Notes under the pieces: model-generated
The model's input: only the letters and a program-made list of their open reading frames with translations
What the model was told of the DNA's origin: nothing
The model's database searches: none
In this document: positions 51,734 to 63,232 of the stretch, one piece after another
Numbering within the stretch: position 1 is the first letter of the stretch
Layout of the letters: every line of letters begins with the position of its first letter
Position numbers and translations under genes: made by a program
DNA from: Agelaius tricolor
Lineage: Eukaryota; Chordata; Aves; Passeriformes; Icteridae
Reading direction: 5' to 3'
Assembly: GCA_023055355.1 (NCBI GenBank)
Contig: JALJCS010000001.1
Coordinates: 67,435,381-67,499,380 of the forward strand
Length of the DNA: 64,000 bases

Positions 51734-51753
51734 TTTTTTTTTTTTTTTTTTTT
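51734..51753. repeat. T20 homopolymer
   Basis: Twenty T residues in a row, followed by AGTTTAGTGCGGG. It could be the complement of a poly-A tail of an unrecognised minus-strand insertion. No element body is identifiable to its left or right. Confidence 0.9.
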
Positions 51754-51888
51754 AGTTTAGTGCGGGAGAAGGAGAAAAGCTGAAGAAACAGGTTCCTGAA
51801 TGGGAAAGCCAAAACAAAATTTGGAAAACATAAGTTGCCATTTATTATTCTATGTTACCAATATTATTTTGTGATTTTATTACACAAG

Positions 51889-52018
51889 CCTGCCTGAGTT
51901 CAAGAAGTGTTTGGACAGCACTTTCAGGCACATGGTGGATTTCTGCACAGGGCCAAGAGATGGACTCAATCATCCTGATGCATACCTTTCAACTCAGCCT
52001 ATTCTATGATTCTATGAT
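51889..52018 (+). mobile_element. CR1 LINE 3' UTR fragment, plus strand
   Basis: About 130 bp of CR1 3' end. It contains GAGTTCAAGAAGTGTTTGGA, CAGGCACATGG, GCACAGGGCCAAGAGATGGA and CAACTCAGCC, ending in two copies of ATTCTATG(A). Only the 3' terminal region is present. The intact duplicated tail makes the boundary at 52018 fairly secure. No coding part remains. Confidence 0.87.
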
Positions 52019-55000
52019 TTACTATTTACTCTCCTGTTTAACAAAATAATATATTTAGTTGGAGGTGACTTTACAATTAAAAGGTAACTTTATCACTTCA
52101 AAACTTTAGCAAACCTAAGTTCTGGATTTTACAAATTGCTACACAGAACTTTAAAATGGACAATAAAATTAATCTGTGGAGTAGTTGGACTGCTCTGGAA
52201 GAAATGTAGAGTTGAATGATTTGATATACTCCTAATAAGAAGCTCTTATTATGTTTTCTTTCTAGGAAACTCTTGGGAATGGCAGAGTAGAGTATGGGAG
52301 TTGGGTGGGTGATGTTTGTGTACAAGAGAAGCCAACTTCAGAGACTCTTGTGCTTTGCTCCAATGAAGGCCATAAGGTAGCCACAGACACCTGTAAGACA
52401 GTCAGATAGCAAGCTGATGTGGGAAGTGGGAATATGAGCCCTTTGCCATGCCACTCAACCATTCCCTGGACTGCTAAACACAGGTGTAATATCTATGCAG
52501 TAGCTTGTAGCCACTGTCTCCTACTAGGGACAGGCACAGTTTCAACAGCAGAGCCACATCCCTGATGCACAGCTGCAGGCAGGAGAACAGAGGAAGGATA
52601 CAGCTACAGATTTAAGCAAGAGGGTTGGGACTTTGAAAATGTCTCTTTGTTCATATTCAGACAGATGTTACTTAGCATGACTGCTCTGGGGCATTTTGAT
52701 TCCATTTCAACTCTTCAAGTGACCTGTGGCTGCTCAAACCCAAGAGCAGGTAATGTGCCACAGCTTGTGTATTCACATTTGGCCAACTGGGTCAAAAGAG
52801 GGAGATGTGTTGCAACAAATTGCTTTAGAAAACACAACAGATAAACTAAGTAAAGAAGACAGTGGTGATAGAATTTGCCTCTCCTAACCAGGATGAAGTC
52901 CAACTGTTGTTTCTGGCAGCAGCAACCCAGACTCAATCAAACCCAGGTGCAGAATCAGCCAGCTTGGAGGAGAAGTGTGTTTACATCTGCCCTTTTCTCA
53001 CTCTAGGGCTCTGCTCAGAGGGAGGAACATGCTGTTGGGAGATAAATTTCCCTCCTTCTAATTATAGGCCTTGCCATCTTCTGCCCACTTCAACTGTAAA
53101 TCGCCTAATCATAAACAATTCCTCTTCAAAGCTCAACACAGATTGGATGTAATTCCCTGACAACACCAATCTGTTCACAGTACTGCATGCAAAGGATAGA
53201 ATAACATTAAAGATCTTTCAGCCTGCTGAAGGAGAGAAGATTGAAGAAAGAAAACAAAATCTGGGAGTAAACCACAAAAGACATTACTCTTGTCACATTT
53301 TAGCAAGGAGTAGCAAATCTCTACAAGTGCTCAAAGGAGACGAGAGAAAAAAACTTTCTTTTCCATAGGTAAAAAAACCCACTCACACACACTTTCCCTT
53401 CTAGTAATTAGTAAAGCAAGTAAAAGGCAGATGGAGACTGCTGATAATTTTTTATTTCCCTCAGAAGCTTCAATTATTCAGAATGACCAAATCATTCTCA
53501 CAACAAAACTGTACAAGATCACATTACTGCTATATTTGCCTATTTTTTCCCTCCTCCCCATTTGGTTTCTGATGTGGTAACTGCCCTTAAATGAGAATTT
53601 AGATTTGTTAGAGAGTTGTCTATTCAAGTAATGTACTGCCTATGAACCATCCTTCAGAACTGGAATTGCATGCTGGTGAGACAAATAACCAAAACATTGC
53701 TGACAGGAGACAGTACATTTTCCAAAAGGTGAGGATAATGGTATGCTAGCAGCACATGGTTTGTGCACTACTACCTCAATCCTGTTGTTGGTTTTTTGGG
53801 AAACATCAGAATACCAATATCAAGTGCAAAAATAATAATAAAGCACCATTATTAGTAGTGTTTTTGAAGTGATAGTTGACATCAGGACCAACATCTAATT
53901 TTACATTGATGTATCTCAACGGAGTGAAATGGCCTTTTTCCTGATTTACGCCAGTATAGGGAGAGAACAAAATTAAGCCTTAAATTTCCTACCTGTCTTG
54001 AACTCCTGGCAAGAAGGCTGGAAACGATCATCATATTTTAACACTGCCAAATTGCTGAGTCTAAAAGTAATAATACTCCAAAATGATCAAATCATATCTC
54101 ATAACTCAACTTTGAGAAGTTTTCTGTGTCTTGATAGTAAATAACCATTAAGAGCTATTTATTTCTTTATTTAGTGGACTGATCTATCAAGAAGAATTTG
54201 GGAAAAAAAAAGTCTATTTTTAGATTGAAGAGAATATACTAACTTTATGTCTGGTTATAAAAAATTGTTAAACATATTTGGGGCAAAATAATCACCACCT
54301 TTCTATATATATGAGAAATTGACAATGAAGATAGGGAAAATAGCAGAATACAAAATTTATGAAGTACAAGAAATAGAAGAGAAAAATGATAGCTCAGTAA
54401 ATCAACCCACAGTTACTCAGTGCAGATGGTTCTGTAGTTGATATATACTTGGGGGAAATCACTGACCTTGCTAATTTGAACTGGAAGGTAAATTAAACCC
54501 TCTGTACAAAGAATCTGAAATATTTATATCTCAGAATATAAACACTGTAGTAGTATGCATACACGCCAAATAAAAAAGGTGTTTGTTAATTATCACCATA
54601 GCAGATGTGTACATGCAGACTGTGCTTCTAAGTGGGTGATCTTAAATAAAAAAAGAAATATTTCTTAATATTAGCATTATTATCTTATACTGAAAATGTT
54701 ACTTCATGAAAAAGTGATTTATCAAAGGCAGTCTGAGCAAACCATATTTAATTTAAAAAGAAAAAAAGGCAAAATGGCCTATTCACTTACCGGGCAGTGG
54801 GAGATTTTGCTTCCAATATTACAAAAGGTTTGTGTTACATTTTTGTCATCATTATAAGAATAGTTACTCTTAGAGTTTTCTCAATAAACTTGTGGAGAAA
54901 AAGACACTTATTTTTGTATCACCATCTGGTTTGAGTCTGATAATTTGGCTGATCTGCTGAAGTGTTTTCCGAGTGATCATTGCTTTAGCTTGTACTGTCG

Positions 55001-55934
55001 GATGCCATCCAAAGGTCCAGCACAGGCAGATGGGGCTGTAATATAAAACAAGAGCTGCTGCAATAAAACATATCTTCTACCCCTACCCCCAGTACCCTCC
55101 CTTCTTACATTAGGTGATCCATTACTGGCTGTTCTGCATTAGATTTCATTGTTTATACAGTTTATACATTCTACAAACATTATAAGGGAACCAAAATAGA
55201 TGGTGATGATGTAAGCCATGTGAGATTCATTAATTAACACTAAGGAAGAAGAAAGAATTGTGATTTTTTTTCTCCAATGCTATACAATGCAGAAGAAATA
55301 CATATTTCACACAAATATTTATTAAATACATGGAAAGAAATTAAGAAGTTGAAACCTGTTACAATTTGAAAAGAGTTATGAAAATTTCCCTAGGAGGATG
55401 AGGGAGGATGAACCACAACCAGGTGCTAGAACTTGTGTGCATAAAGAAAAGAAAAGAGATGCCTGTACTTTATAATACACAATCATAGCTAGAAATTGGA
55501 CTTTTATCTAAATTATTGGAAAGACTTTTATTTTTCAGAACTTTTAAATGAGTACATAATTTCAAAGTAAGAATCAAATAGGTGCTCAAAAGGAATTAGG
55601 GGGATGTAATTAAATAGATAAACATCTGCAAGTACAGGACATGGATGGGGAAGCACCCAAGATTCATCTTACCTTCATTTCAGATTTAACTAAGTTGAAA
55701 TGTCAAGGGTAGGAGCTTAGGCTCAATTAAGAAAGAAAGCAGTCTTAGTAATTGAGATAGAAGATATTATTTTTAGATATCTTTTACTTCTACACCTAAG
55801 GCAGATGCCCAGTATCTCCATCAACAGTCAAATAAGAGAAAGGATATCTTTAACAATGAACTAATCTATCCTATTTGGAATCTAATTTGGCATAAATGGA
55901 AGTTACTATTTTTCACTACAAATAATGCAGAGAA
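52019..55934. other. Unique non-coding sequence
   Basis: No recognised repeat or gene. The longest frame is 96 codons (52862-53152) without family similarity. 54935-55230 has balanced composition and may be a constrained block. It includes a C-rich CCCCTACCCCCAG stretch, unusual for this window. Confidence 0.45.
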
Positions 55935-55974
55935 TTTAGACAACTAGATCAGGTGTACTGTGTGATTCTATGAT
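55935..55974 (+). mobile_element. Possible CR1 3'-tail remnant
   Basis: Only GTGTGATTCTATGAT with about 25 bp of loosely similar upstream sequence supports this. The motif is the same as the tails at 51889-52018 and 3612-5473, but it is short enough to arise by chance. Confidence 0.3.
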
Positions 55975-58170
55975 ACTATCAACAACATAGGTGCCAGCTT
56001 CTGGTTGAAGGAATTCTGTCCTATCTCTGAATTGCAGAGTGGGATTCTGATTTTGGGAATGGGATGAAATGTCCTTCTAAAATGCTTGTCTCCCTCCACT
56101 GACTGCAAAGGAAATTTGAATACCTAAATTACATTGCACTTCTATCTTAGTACATAACAGTAACGAGACATGGGGATAGAGCGATTAACTGACGATATTG
56201 CATATAGGAAATTTTTTGTTTGCAGACTGTTGCAATAGTCTGCAATATTGTTGAAAATAAAAAGATATTGATAGGACAAGGCATCTACTCCAAGCATAAT
56301 GATTTTGCAGTTAGACTGTATAGCATATAGCTCTAAAGGGCATATAGCACATAGCCCTACAAGTACTTGATAAAATAAAAGGGTTTCTATTTTATGAGTG
56401 CAACTGTTTTAAATTTCTCCTATTTTAGTGCATTTCATAGACTGTATTTTCCCAAAATATATGCTCATATTTGGATCTTGTTGTAGAACTCATTCTTGGA
56501 ACTGTGGCAAGTCATTAAGTGCAACAACAACAACAACAAAAGAGTAGTAGTGGTTACTTACGTAAAAGGATACTGCTAAGGAAAATTTACCAACAAAACC
56601 AGTCTAAAAATGCATTGGGCATGTCTATAGTATGCTGGACTCCAGATATCCTGGTACTTGCACACACCATAGTGGTGTGCAGAGGGTCAAATTTGCCTCT
56701 GCATTTGAGATGACTGCATTTGGAGGATTTAAAACTGAGCTCCATGGGGCTTATCACTCCAGGACGATCCTTGGCCTGGCGTGCCAAGGCTCAATTGGCA
56801 TTAGCTTAGTGGTATCTGCATTTTGCAGGTGTACAAATTTTCTTATCTCTTTTTATTGCTACACTAAATAGATATTGCCCCCCAGCCAGTGTGATTCCTC
56901 CATCTGGCATGCATCTCAAGTTTACTGGCTAGTTTTTACCCAATTTCAAGATACATGTTCTCATTTGAGATCCTGAGCATATTCCAAATGCACTCAGGCA
57001 TTGCTCCAAATAACAGCAGAGATAATTTTCATCTAGGATAATGCAGGGTCCTGGGCAAATGAACTCTGTTCAAAGAACAGAGCTGCAGGTTGTGTATCTG
57101 CAGAAATTTTGGTTGTCTTTTGGGCATAAATACTTTTAAAAAGCTTACAAACTAATCCAAGAAATTCCAGCAGTCTAATAGGAAAAAAAAAAATAAAAAA
57201 ACCCCAAAAAGCAAAAGGAAAATTGCCCAGCATGAAAATAACAGAGTAGAAGGAGCAATGAAATATTGACTCTGCAGCATAGGAGGATAAACACAAGAAC
57301 AAAGAAATTCTAAGGAAGGAGTAGATATTGAAAAAGCAGATATTCAACCTGATTTTCAGACTGCAAGCCAGGACTTACCATTTTTTTCTAAAAGTTACAT
57401 TGCACAAACTAATGAGAAGCTAAGAAAAAAGCACATTGTTTAGAAGAACAATGTTATTTTACTTGTTAGATAGATAATGAGTTTCAGGCATCTCACTACT
57501 GTGCATCTTGCAGAGTGCACATTCTTTATTCAAATACACATTCCTGAAACTGAACATCAGTGTGTTAATGCCTCAGTGGTAATGCACTGAGGAAAAGTAC
57601 TTCTTCAAACATAGCATTTTCTCTTTGTGAGGGCAATCCTGTACAAGGATGTTAATATTTATAAATCACGAAAAATTATCTGTACTTTTGGTTCTATTGC
57701 ACCCCAGTTTTGAAATGGAATAGTAATGTAGACAAGAGATAATGAGTCTTTGTTTTCAGCAAGAGTTGAAATAAAGCATTTTCCAAGGTTTGCATTCATA
57801 TAACATGTGGCATTCATGCAGATTCATAAGTCCCTCTCATGTTAATTGAACTCTACCTCTGAAGAGGATTTGAAAGCATAGGTAATTTTAATTCAAGTTC
57901 AAGTGTTGTACAGGGGTGGTATCCCAATAAAATGGATTTCAATATTTATACATAAGCTTTGTCTTGCTTTTTATCTTTTTAAAGGAGTCTATTACTGCAG
58001 TTTATATTTTATGTGGTTACATAATATATTACAGCCTGTGAGAGGTGGTGAGCACACTTCAGCTGAAGGACATGCCAATGATTAATGGAGCTTAAAGTCT
58101 GTACACCCTAAATTAGGTTTTAGAACTGCAGTGCAATTTTTATCATGTAACAAGAAAATTCATTTACAAA
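55975..58170. other. Unique non-coding sequence
   Basis: Contains a (CAA)6 microsatellite at 56522 and an A/C-rich run near 57181-57210. A minus-strand frame of 104 codons (57347-57033) starts in ordinary AT-rich sequence, is very Phe-rich and crosses the A/C run. It is considered accidental. Confidence 0.5.
56522..56539. repeat. (CAA)6 microsatellite
   Basis: Six perfect CAA units. A short adjacent frame would translate it as polyglutamine (MQQQQQQ), but that frame is only 64 codons long and has no other support. Confidence 0.92.
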
Positions 58171-58285
58171 GACTATCCCACAGCTTTGAAAGTCACTATA
58201 AAGATTAAGTTCTCTTAGACAGAAGGTGGGAGACTTAATTTTGAAACTTTTTTTTAAAATCAGATTATCAATCTCCTCAAGGAAT
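58171..58285 (+). repeat. Diverged direct repeat, copy 1
   Basis: From GACTAT through CTTTGAAAGTCACTATAAAG and ACAGAAGGTGGGAG to a weaker AAAATCAGATTA segment, this interval matches 59951-60070 at an offset of 1780 bp before small indels. Identity is high over the first 65 bases and fades after. It may be two copies of an unrecognised old dispersed repeat or an old local duplication. Confidence 0.7.
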
Positions 58286-59108
58286 GCTAAACAAGCTGAA
58301 ATGCTGCTTTTGTTTTTTATGGGTTCACGAAGAATTTATCAGGCATCAATGTGTCTATCAAGGTTTCTTACTCCATCATAATTTCCTCTGTGCTGGACTC
58401 AGCTCCAGTGGGTATGACACAAACAAAGATATTTCCTCTAAAACACCCTAAAAAGAATAGATTATAGGCTCTGGATACTTTAAGGCTGAGGAAGAAGGTG
58501 ACAAAATATGATATGACCCAGAATCTACTATTTTTTACTTCACTTTAGGAGCAAAGCTGTCAGCTTTGCCAGCAAATAGTTATAAACTAGCAAGAGATTA
58601 ATGTACAGCTTCAAATGAAGACCTGGAAGTGTAGTCTAATTTTCTGTGTAAGACAAATTTCAATAAATTTGTTTTGGCCGTACTTGCAATGCTCATTTGC
58701 CTGCATCATAGAGATATTTGGGGAATGAAATTGCACCAGCGTGTTTGTAAAAAACAAATTTTAAAGTTCAATTACTATTCAGAAGAAGCAAATAGTACAG
58801 TCAAATGTAATTATAAACTACTGGTCTTCTCTCCTAAACCCCTTAATTATAAAACCACCCAATCTCCCATCTATTATTTGTCACTGAGTCATCAAGTTGA
58901 ATGTGCTGGGAAATGTCAGCCTGCATCACCCATCAAGCCAATTTTCCTTCTGTGTGCTTTCTTCCATACTACAACTGATATTCCAGAGCAGCTACTCCTA
59001 AGACTCTGCTTTGTCAGTGCATTAATCATCTTCAGATGTCAAGTAAAAAATCTTCTATAATATCTATAAATAGGATAAGCAACTGATAGGTTGTGACTAT
59101 ACTTGTGC
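58286..59108. other. Unique sequence with a 128-codon open frame
   Basis: The frame at 58674-59060 (plus) is the longest outside CR1, but it lacks any motif, signal peptide pattern or family similarity that I recognise. It is Ile/Leu/Lys/Cys-rich as in translated AT-rich DNA. The DNA from about 58640 has a balanced texture and may be constrained non-coding sequence. I do not call a gene. Confidence 0.45.
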
Positions 59109-59126
59109 AAAAAAAAAAAAAAAAAA
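59109..59126. repeat. A18 homopolymer
   Basis: Eighteen A residues lie 36 bp left of a minus-strand CR1 tail. The orientation does not fit a poly-A tail of that CR1. No other element body is seen. Confidence 0.9.
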
Positions 59127-59161
59127 GGCCTCATATTTCCCTTATTTCCTTAACTCTTAGG

Positions 59162-59279
59162 CTCATAGAATCATAGAACCATCAAGTTTGGAAGAGACTT
59201 TTAAGACCATCAAGCCCAGCTGTTAACCCAGCACTGTAACCCCTAAACCACTAAACCACATCATCCACCCCTCCTGCCC
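59162..59279 (-). mobile_element. CR1 LINE 3'-end fragment, minus strand
   Basis: Begins with CTCATAGAATCATAGAACC, the complement of a CR1 tail, then AAGTTTGGAAGAGACTTTTAA and AACCCAGCACTG. These are standard CR1 3' UTR landmarks in reverse. It abuts the LTR fragment that follows; the junction is somewhere around 59270-59290. Either the CR1 inserted into the LTR or the two share a breakpoint. Confidence 0.82.
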
Positions 59280-59545
59280 AGATCCCTCTAGTTTATATAC
59301 TAGTTTATATACTTTCTCTGGTATGGAACATCCCTTTGGCCAGTTCAGGCCACCTGTCCTGGCTGTGCTCCTGCTCAGCTTCTTGGGCATCAGGAAGGAA
59401 GTTGATTAAGGAAAGTGAAAAGTCATTGACTTGGGCAAGCACTACTGAGCATGTTTTATCTCATTATTCTAATCCTAAATCCAAAACACAGCACTGCACC
59501 AGCTACTAGGAAGAAAATTAACTCCATCCCAGCTGAAATTAGGAC
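59280..59545 (-). mobile_element. ERVL-type LTR 5' fragment, minus strand
   Basis: On the minus strand this reads from an LTR-like start (59545, complement of CAGCTGAAATTAGGA). It passes GTTAATTTTCTTCCTAGTAG and the complement of CACTACTGAGCA, then the complement of TGTCCTGGCTGTG (59355-59367), to a TATA-like segment at 59289-59312. It is the same family as the solo LTR at 9622-10187 but covers only the first half. The TATA-bearing 12-mer, TAGTTTATATAC on the plus strand, is present twice in tandem, whereas the copy at 9.6 kb has only a degenerate TAAAAT there. No viral coding sequence is attached. Confidence 0.65.
59289..59312. repeat. 12-bp tandem duplication in the LTR TATA region
   Basis: Two exact copies of TAGTTTATATAC sit end to end. 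On the LTR's own strand each reads GTATATAAACTA, placing two TATA-like boxes 12 bp apart. Confidence 0.85.
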
Positions 59546-59950
59546 GATCTGGTAAGGATGAATAAGTGAATTTGGAGAAAATAGGGCAAATGGATTTTCT
59601 GTGCTAATATACCCTAAGGATATATGGGTGTATTTGATTTTAACTATGATTGGAAATCTCTCAGAAACTCCTATCAAACTCTCTTGAGAAATTGCAATCA
59701 GTGACAGAGTTACATTTCTGTTGGCTTTGTGGTTTTTGGGGTTTTTTGTGTAGCAGACTTTGTTCTTTTTGAAGTCATTTACATAATGTGGGATAGTCAG
59801 TGACATGTGGAAATACAGTTCAAATCAGAGAAGTCCAGGTTATTGATTTATGGAGCATAAAGAGGATAAAGCCCAAGTTACAGTTCAAAGCAAAGCAGAT
59901 TTTTTCTTCTCTAATTTTGACTGCAGAACCAAACATTTCAATTACTTTAG

Positions 59951-60070
59951 GACTATTCTGTGCCTTTGAAAGTCACTACAAAGATGAAGTTCTGTTAAAC
60001 AGAAGGTAGGGAGGAATTTAATTTGAATTTGGGAGAAAAATCAAATTACTAATCATCTTGAAAAAATATG
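59951..60070 (+). repeat. Diverged direct repeat, copy 2
   Basis: Partner of 58171-58285. Shared words are GACTAT, CTTTGAAAGTCACTA, AAAGAT.AAGTTCT and ACAGAAGGT.GG, then AAAATCA.ATTA. Small indels appear after about 60010. Between the two copies lie unique sequence, the CR1 tail and the LTR. Confidence 0.7.
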
Positions 60071-62062
60071 AAAGAATTGAACACATGGAGAAAAAACAGT
60101 AAAGCTAGTCTACAGTAAAGTTCTTTTTTTAATGTGACTACTTACAGGACATCAAGTTTTTCTCAGTATTCTTAACAGGATTTTTACTTTTTGTATTCTT
60201 CTATATTTGAAATGTGCATGGCATAATTTTAACGGGCAAATACCCACTAAAAAGCTGTTATAGCTTTTGATAAAATAATTTTGTATGTTCACCATAGAAC
60301 ACATGCAATCTTAATGGGAGAGGGTGGGAATCAACTGGTCATCAAAGTAGTATAGCTCAGTTTTAGGACTGAGATGTTTGTTGAGGACCAGCTTTGTGTA
60401 ATAGAATGAAAAACTGCCTGAATGGTAGAAAGATTATCATAGTGGATTCTGCATTTTTTATTTCTATTTTCAATACTAGGATAGTACAAGTATGCTGCAT
60501 AGAATTGTCCAAACCTGTAACTTCTTAACAAAGCCTGTGGGAGATACTACAACACAGAATTTAATTAAAGCAGCATTTAACTACATTTACTTTTTCTTGG
60601 GCTTATCCCAGTTTTTTAAGACAGCACATTTTCTGTAATTAGTCTAAATATGTGCTTATGAAAATTTGTCCATTTTATCTACCCATCTCCTGAATCCAAG
60701 AGATATATCCTTTAGCTAACTTCAACCACATTTAAAAGAAAGTACATGGTTCAAACACTGGGGAAAAAAAAAAGAAATGCAAACAAAGTCATATTTTTTC
60801 ATGTTGATAGGATATTTCACAAAGGTGACTTGAACTTGAGAACATGCTTGTTCTCCCCAGAATGATCAAAAAAAATGTGTGACTTCACAGCATGATCTCT
60901 GGCAAAATATTTAGAACATTTAATAAAAGCATTCTTCATTACAGAAATACTACTGATTTGCTCAAAAGATCTTGACCTGTTATCCTCAAGCCCTGGGGAA
61001 AAGAGTTGAATTTGACACTTAACCACTCTTAAGGGTTCTTCGTATAATGGAAATTTTGGATAATGTTCATAGGAGATGTTGTATTATTCATACTAATAAT
61101 GATTATTGCCAATAAGAAATTGTCAAAACTAGTTAAAGGAATGGAAAAACCTGTCAAACTTTCTGTTGACGTTTCTGTTTTGGTTCCTTGTTTAGTGTAT
61201 GCAACAGTCATCTTACTGGTTGGGTCCAAATGTCAAAGATCATAAGCTTAAGAAAACTGAATTGTATGTCATAATTTCAGTTTAAAAATAAGAAGCTCTT
61301 AATTTTATCTCATAGGTTTTTTCTTTGAAAATTTCCAGTTTATAAAAACTGGTGTGTTTCTATTTCACAGCAAGTTAACCTCTCTTGTGTTTTCTCTGAT
61401 TTTTATTCAACATGCTATAGCATGCTGCAGGGTGTCTGACACTTCTTCGCATATGTACAGAGAAGCTGTAGGCAGCAGAACATCAACTTAAGGTAATTGA
61501 AATCAGAAAGTCTTATATCTTCATTTTTTTGGTTCAAATTAGTCAATGAAGTGTGCAATGAGCAGGGTGTAAATAACAGCAGAATTAGAAGCCCTTAGTC
61601 TCTAATTATATTAGGTGAAGTTGTATATGAATAAAACATAAGAGAATGTTGACATAATTTGTTGTAGACATTAATTGCTCTCTCAACTGGATGTTCAATG
61701 CTGCAAGTTTTGAGGGGTTAATTAATTAAAGTGAGCAAGATCATACTGCTCAGATGCTACTGAATTTAGATTACTCAATGAGCAATTTGATCTTATCCAA
61801 TGATGATATTGCAAGTCCTTTGCTGGAACTGGAAGATAATCTTCAGTCAAGTAATTAATTTCTCACAACTTGCAAAGAATAAAGCATTTATAAACTGTAT
61901 GTAATAGCCAAGGTTAAACACAAACTTATTGCAGAGGTTCCAGGAAGAGTATCAGTCAGAACTGTAAGATTTCAAAACACTTGATATTTTTCAGCGCCTA
62001 GTTCCTTTACAGATCTACCATCAGCATGCAGTGCTGCAAAAGCTTGAAATCATCCTGTTTAA

Positions 62063-62159
62063 TTTGGCTGTGTTTGGATTTTTTTTGTTGGTGTTGTCTG
62101 GGTTTTGGTTTTTTTGGTTTGGCTTGGTTTTCTTGTTTGGTTGTTTTGGTTTTTTTTTT
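62063..62159. repeat. G/T-rich low-complexity tract
   Basis: About 97 bases contain almost only G and T on the plus strand (TTTTGGTTTTTTTGG-type words). This is the longest of a set of such tracts in the window and the same class as 8583-8656. Confidence 0.8.
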
Positions 62160-63211
62160 AATTTGATGACAGTAAATTCCTATTCCTCTAATTGAATTTA
62201 AACTTCAGTGTAGTGTGTTTTTGTGTAACTATGGGGATGCCCAGCAAGAACACCTATTTGTATAGAAGAACACCTGCAGTTCACAGAGCATCCTTATACT
62301 TTCCTTTGCTGTCCAAATTCTTTGTCACTGAGACTACCTCCTAACAACACATGCCCAGCATGATTTGGAAATCTTTTGGTAGGACTTAACTGCTAAAGGC
62401 TAAGAAGCTATAACTGTAGCTGAAAAATTGAAATATAAATTAAACCCCACAGCTTTAGATTGAAATATTTTAAATCTGACTAAGAAATGTTAAATTCCTC
62501 AAGCTATATTTAAGCATATACACAGAAATGTCTTTTTTTTCCATAAATATAATCAGCTATAAATTCTTTCAAAAGTTAAGCTACACAAATCTGGAAAGAA
62601 GTATTTTCCTAAAGGTAAGCTCCTTAATGTGTATTGAGAGACCATACAGACTTAACATTAAAGGCAGTATTTTTCCTTTTGATTTACATTTCTTTCTAGC
62701 TATGCTTTTTCATATCATCAATCTATACAATAGCACTCCTTCAAGCAGAGGTATTAGTTTCAGCCATAGAAAAATGTGTAAAGAATTAAATGTGTCACCT
62801 ATTTTAATGCATTTTTTATGTTTCTGAATTATTAAATAAAAATAATATTAATATGAATAAAGATTTTCAGACAGTTTATTCAGACAAAATGGACTCAAGG
62901 GTCAGTAGTTTTTTGTAAAAAAGTTTTAAAAATATTTTAAAGAAAAATTTCTAGTTAATTATTAGTAATTATTCCTAGTTAAAACTTCTGAAAACAGCAT
63001 GGAGTAAAGTAGCGCTTTTTAGACCTAAAGTCTGAGGGAAACATACTTTTACAAGAGTTGTCTAGAACTTTATGTTGTCTCTGTCTAGAATACAGGATAA
63101 TTTTCCTCTTAAAATATAATATGTTTAAGAAGATTTAGAATTTAGGATGGCAGAAATGGTCCTACATATTGTTTAAAAAATTAAGCAATGTTTTGATGGC
63201 TTATTACTATA

Positions 63212-63232
63212 ATTTTATTTTATTTTATTTTA
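63212..63232. repeat. (ATTTT)4 microsatellite
   Basis: Four ATTTT pentamer units plus A, uninterrupted. A common AT-rich simple repeat. Confidence 0.85.

Noticed and set aside
51734..51753. Poly-T as the poly-A tail of a retrocopy on the minus strand
   Set aside because: No intronless gene-like or LINE/SINE body is recognisable next to it.
58674..59060. 128-codon plus-strand frame, the longest outside CR1
   Set aside because: No recognisable family, motif or splice context; composition matches translated AT-rich DNA, and one such frame in 64 kb is not surprising.
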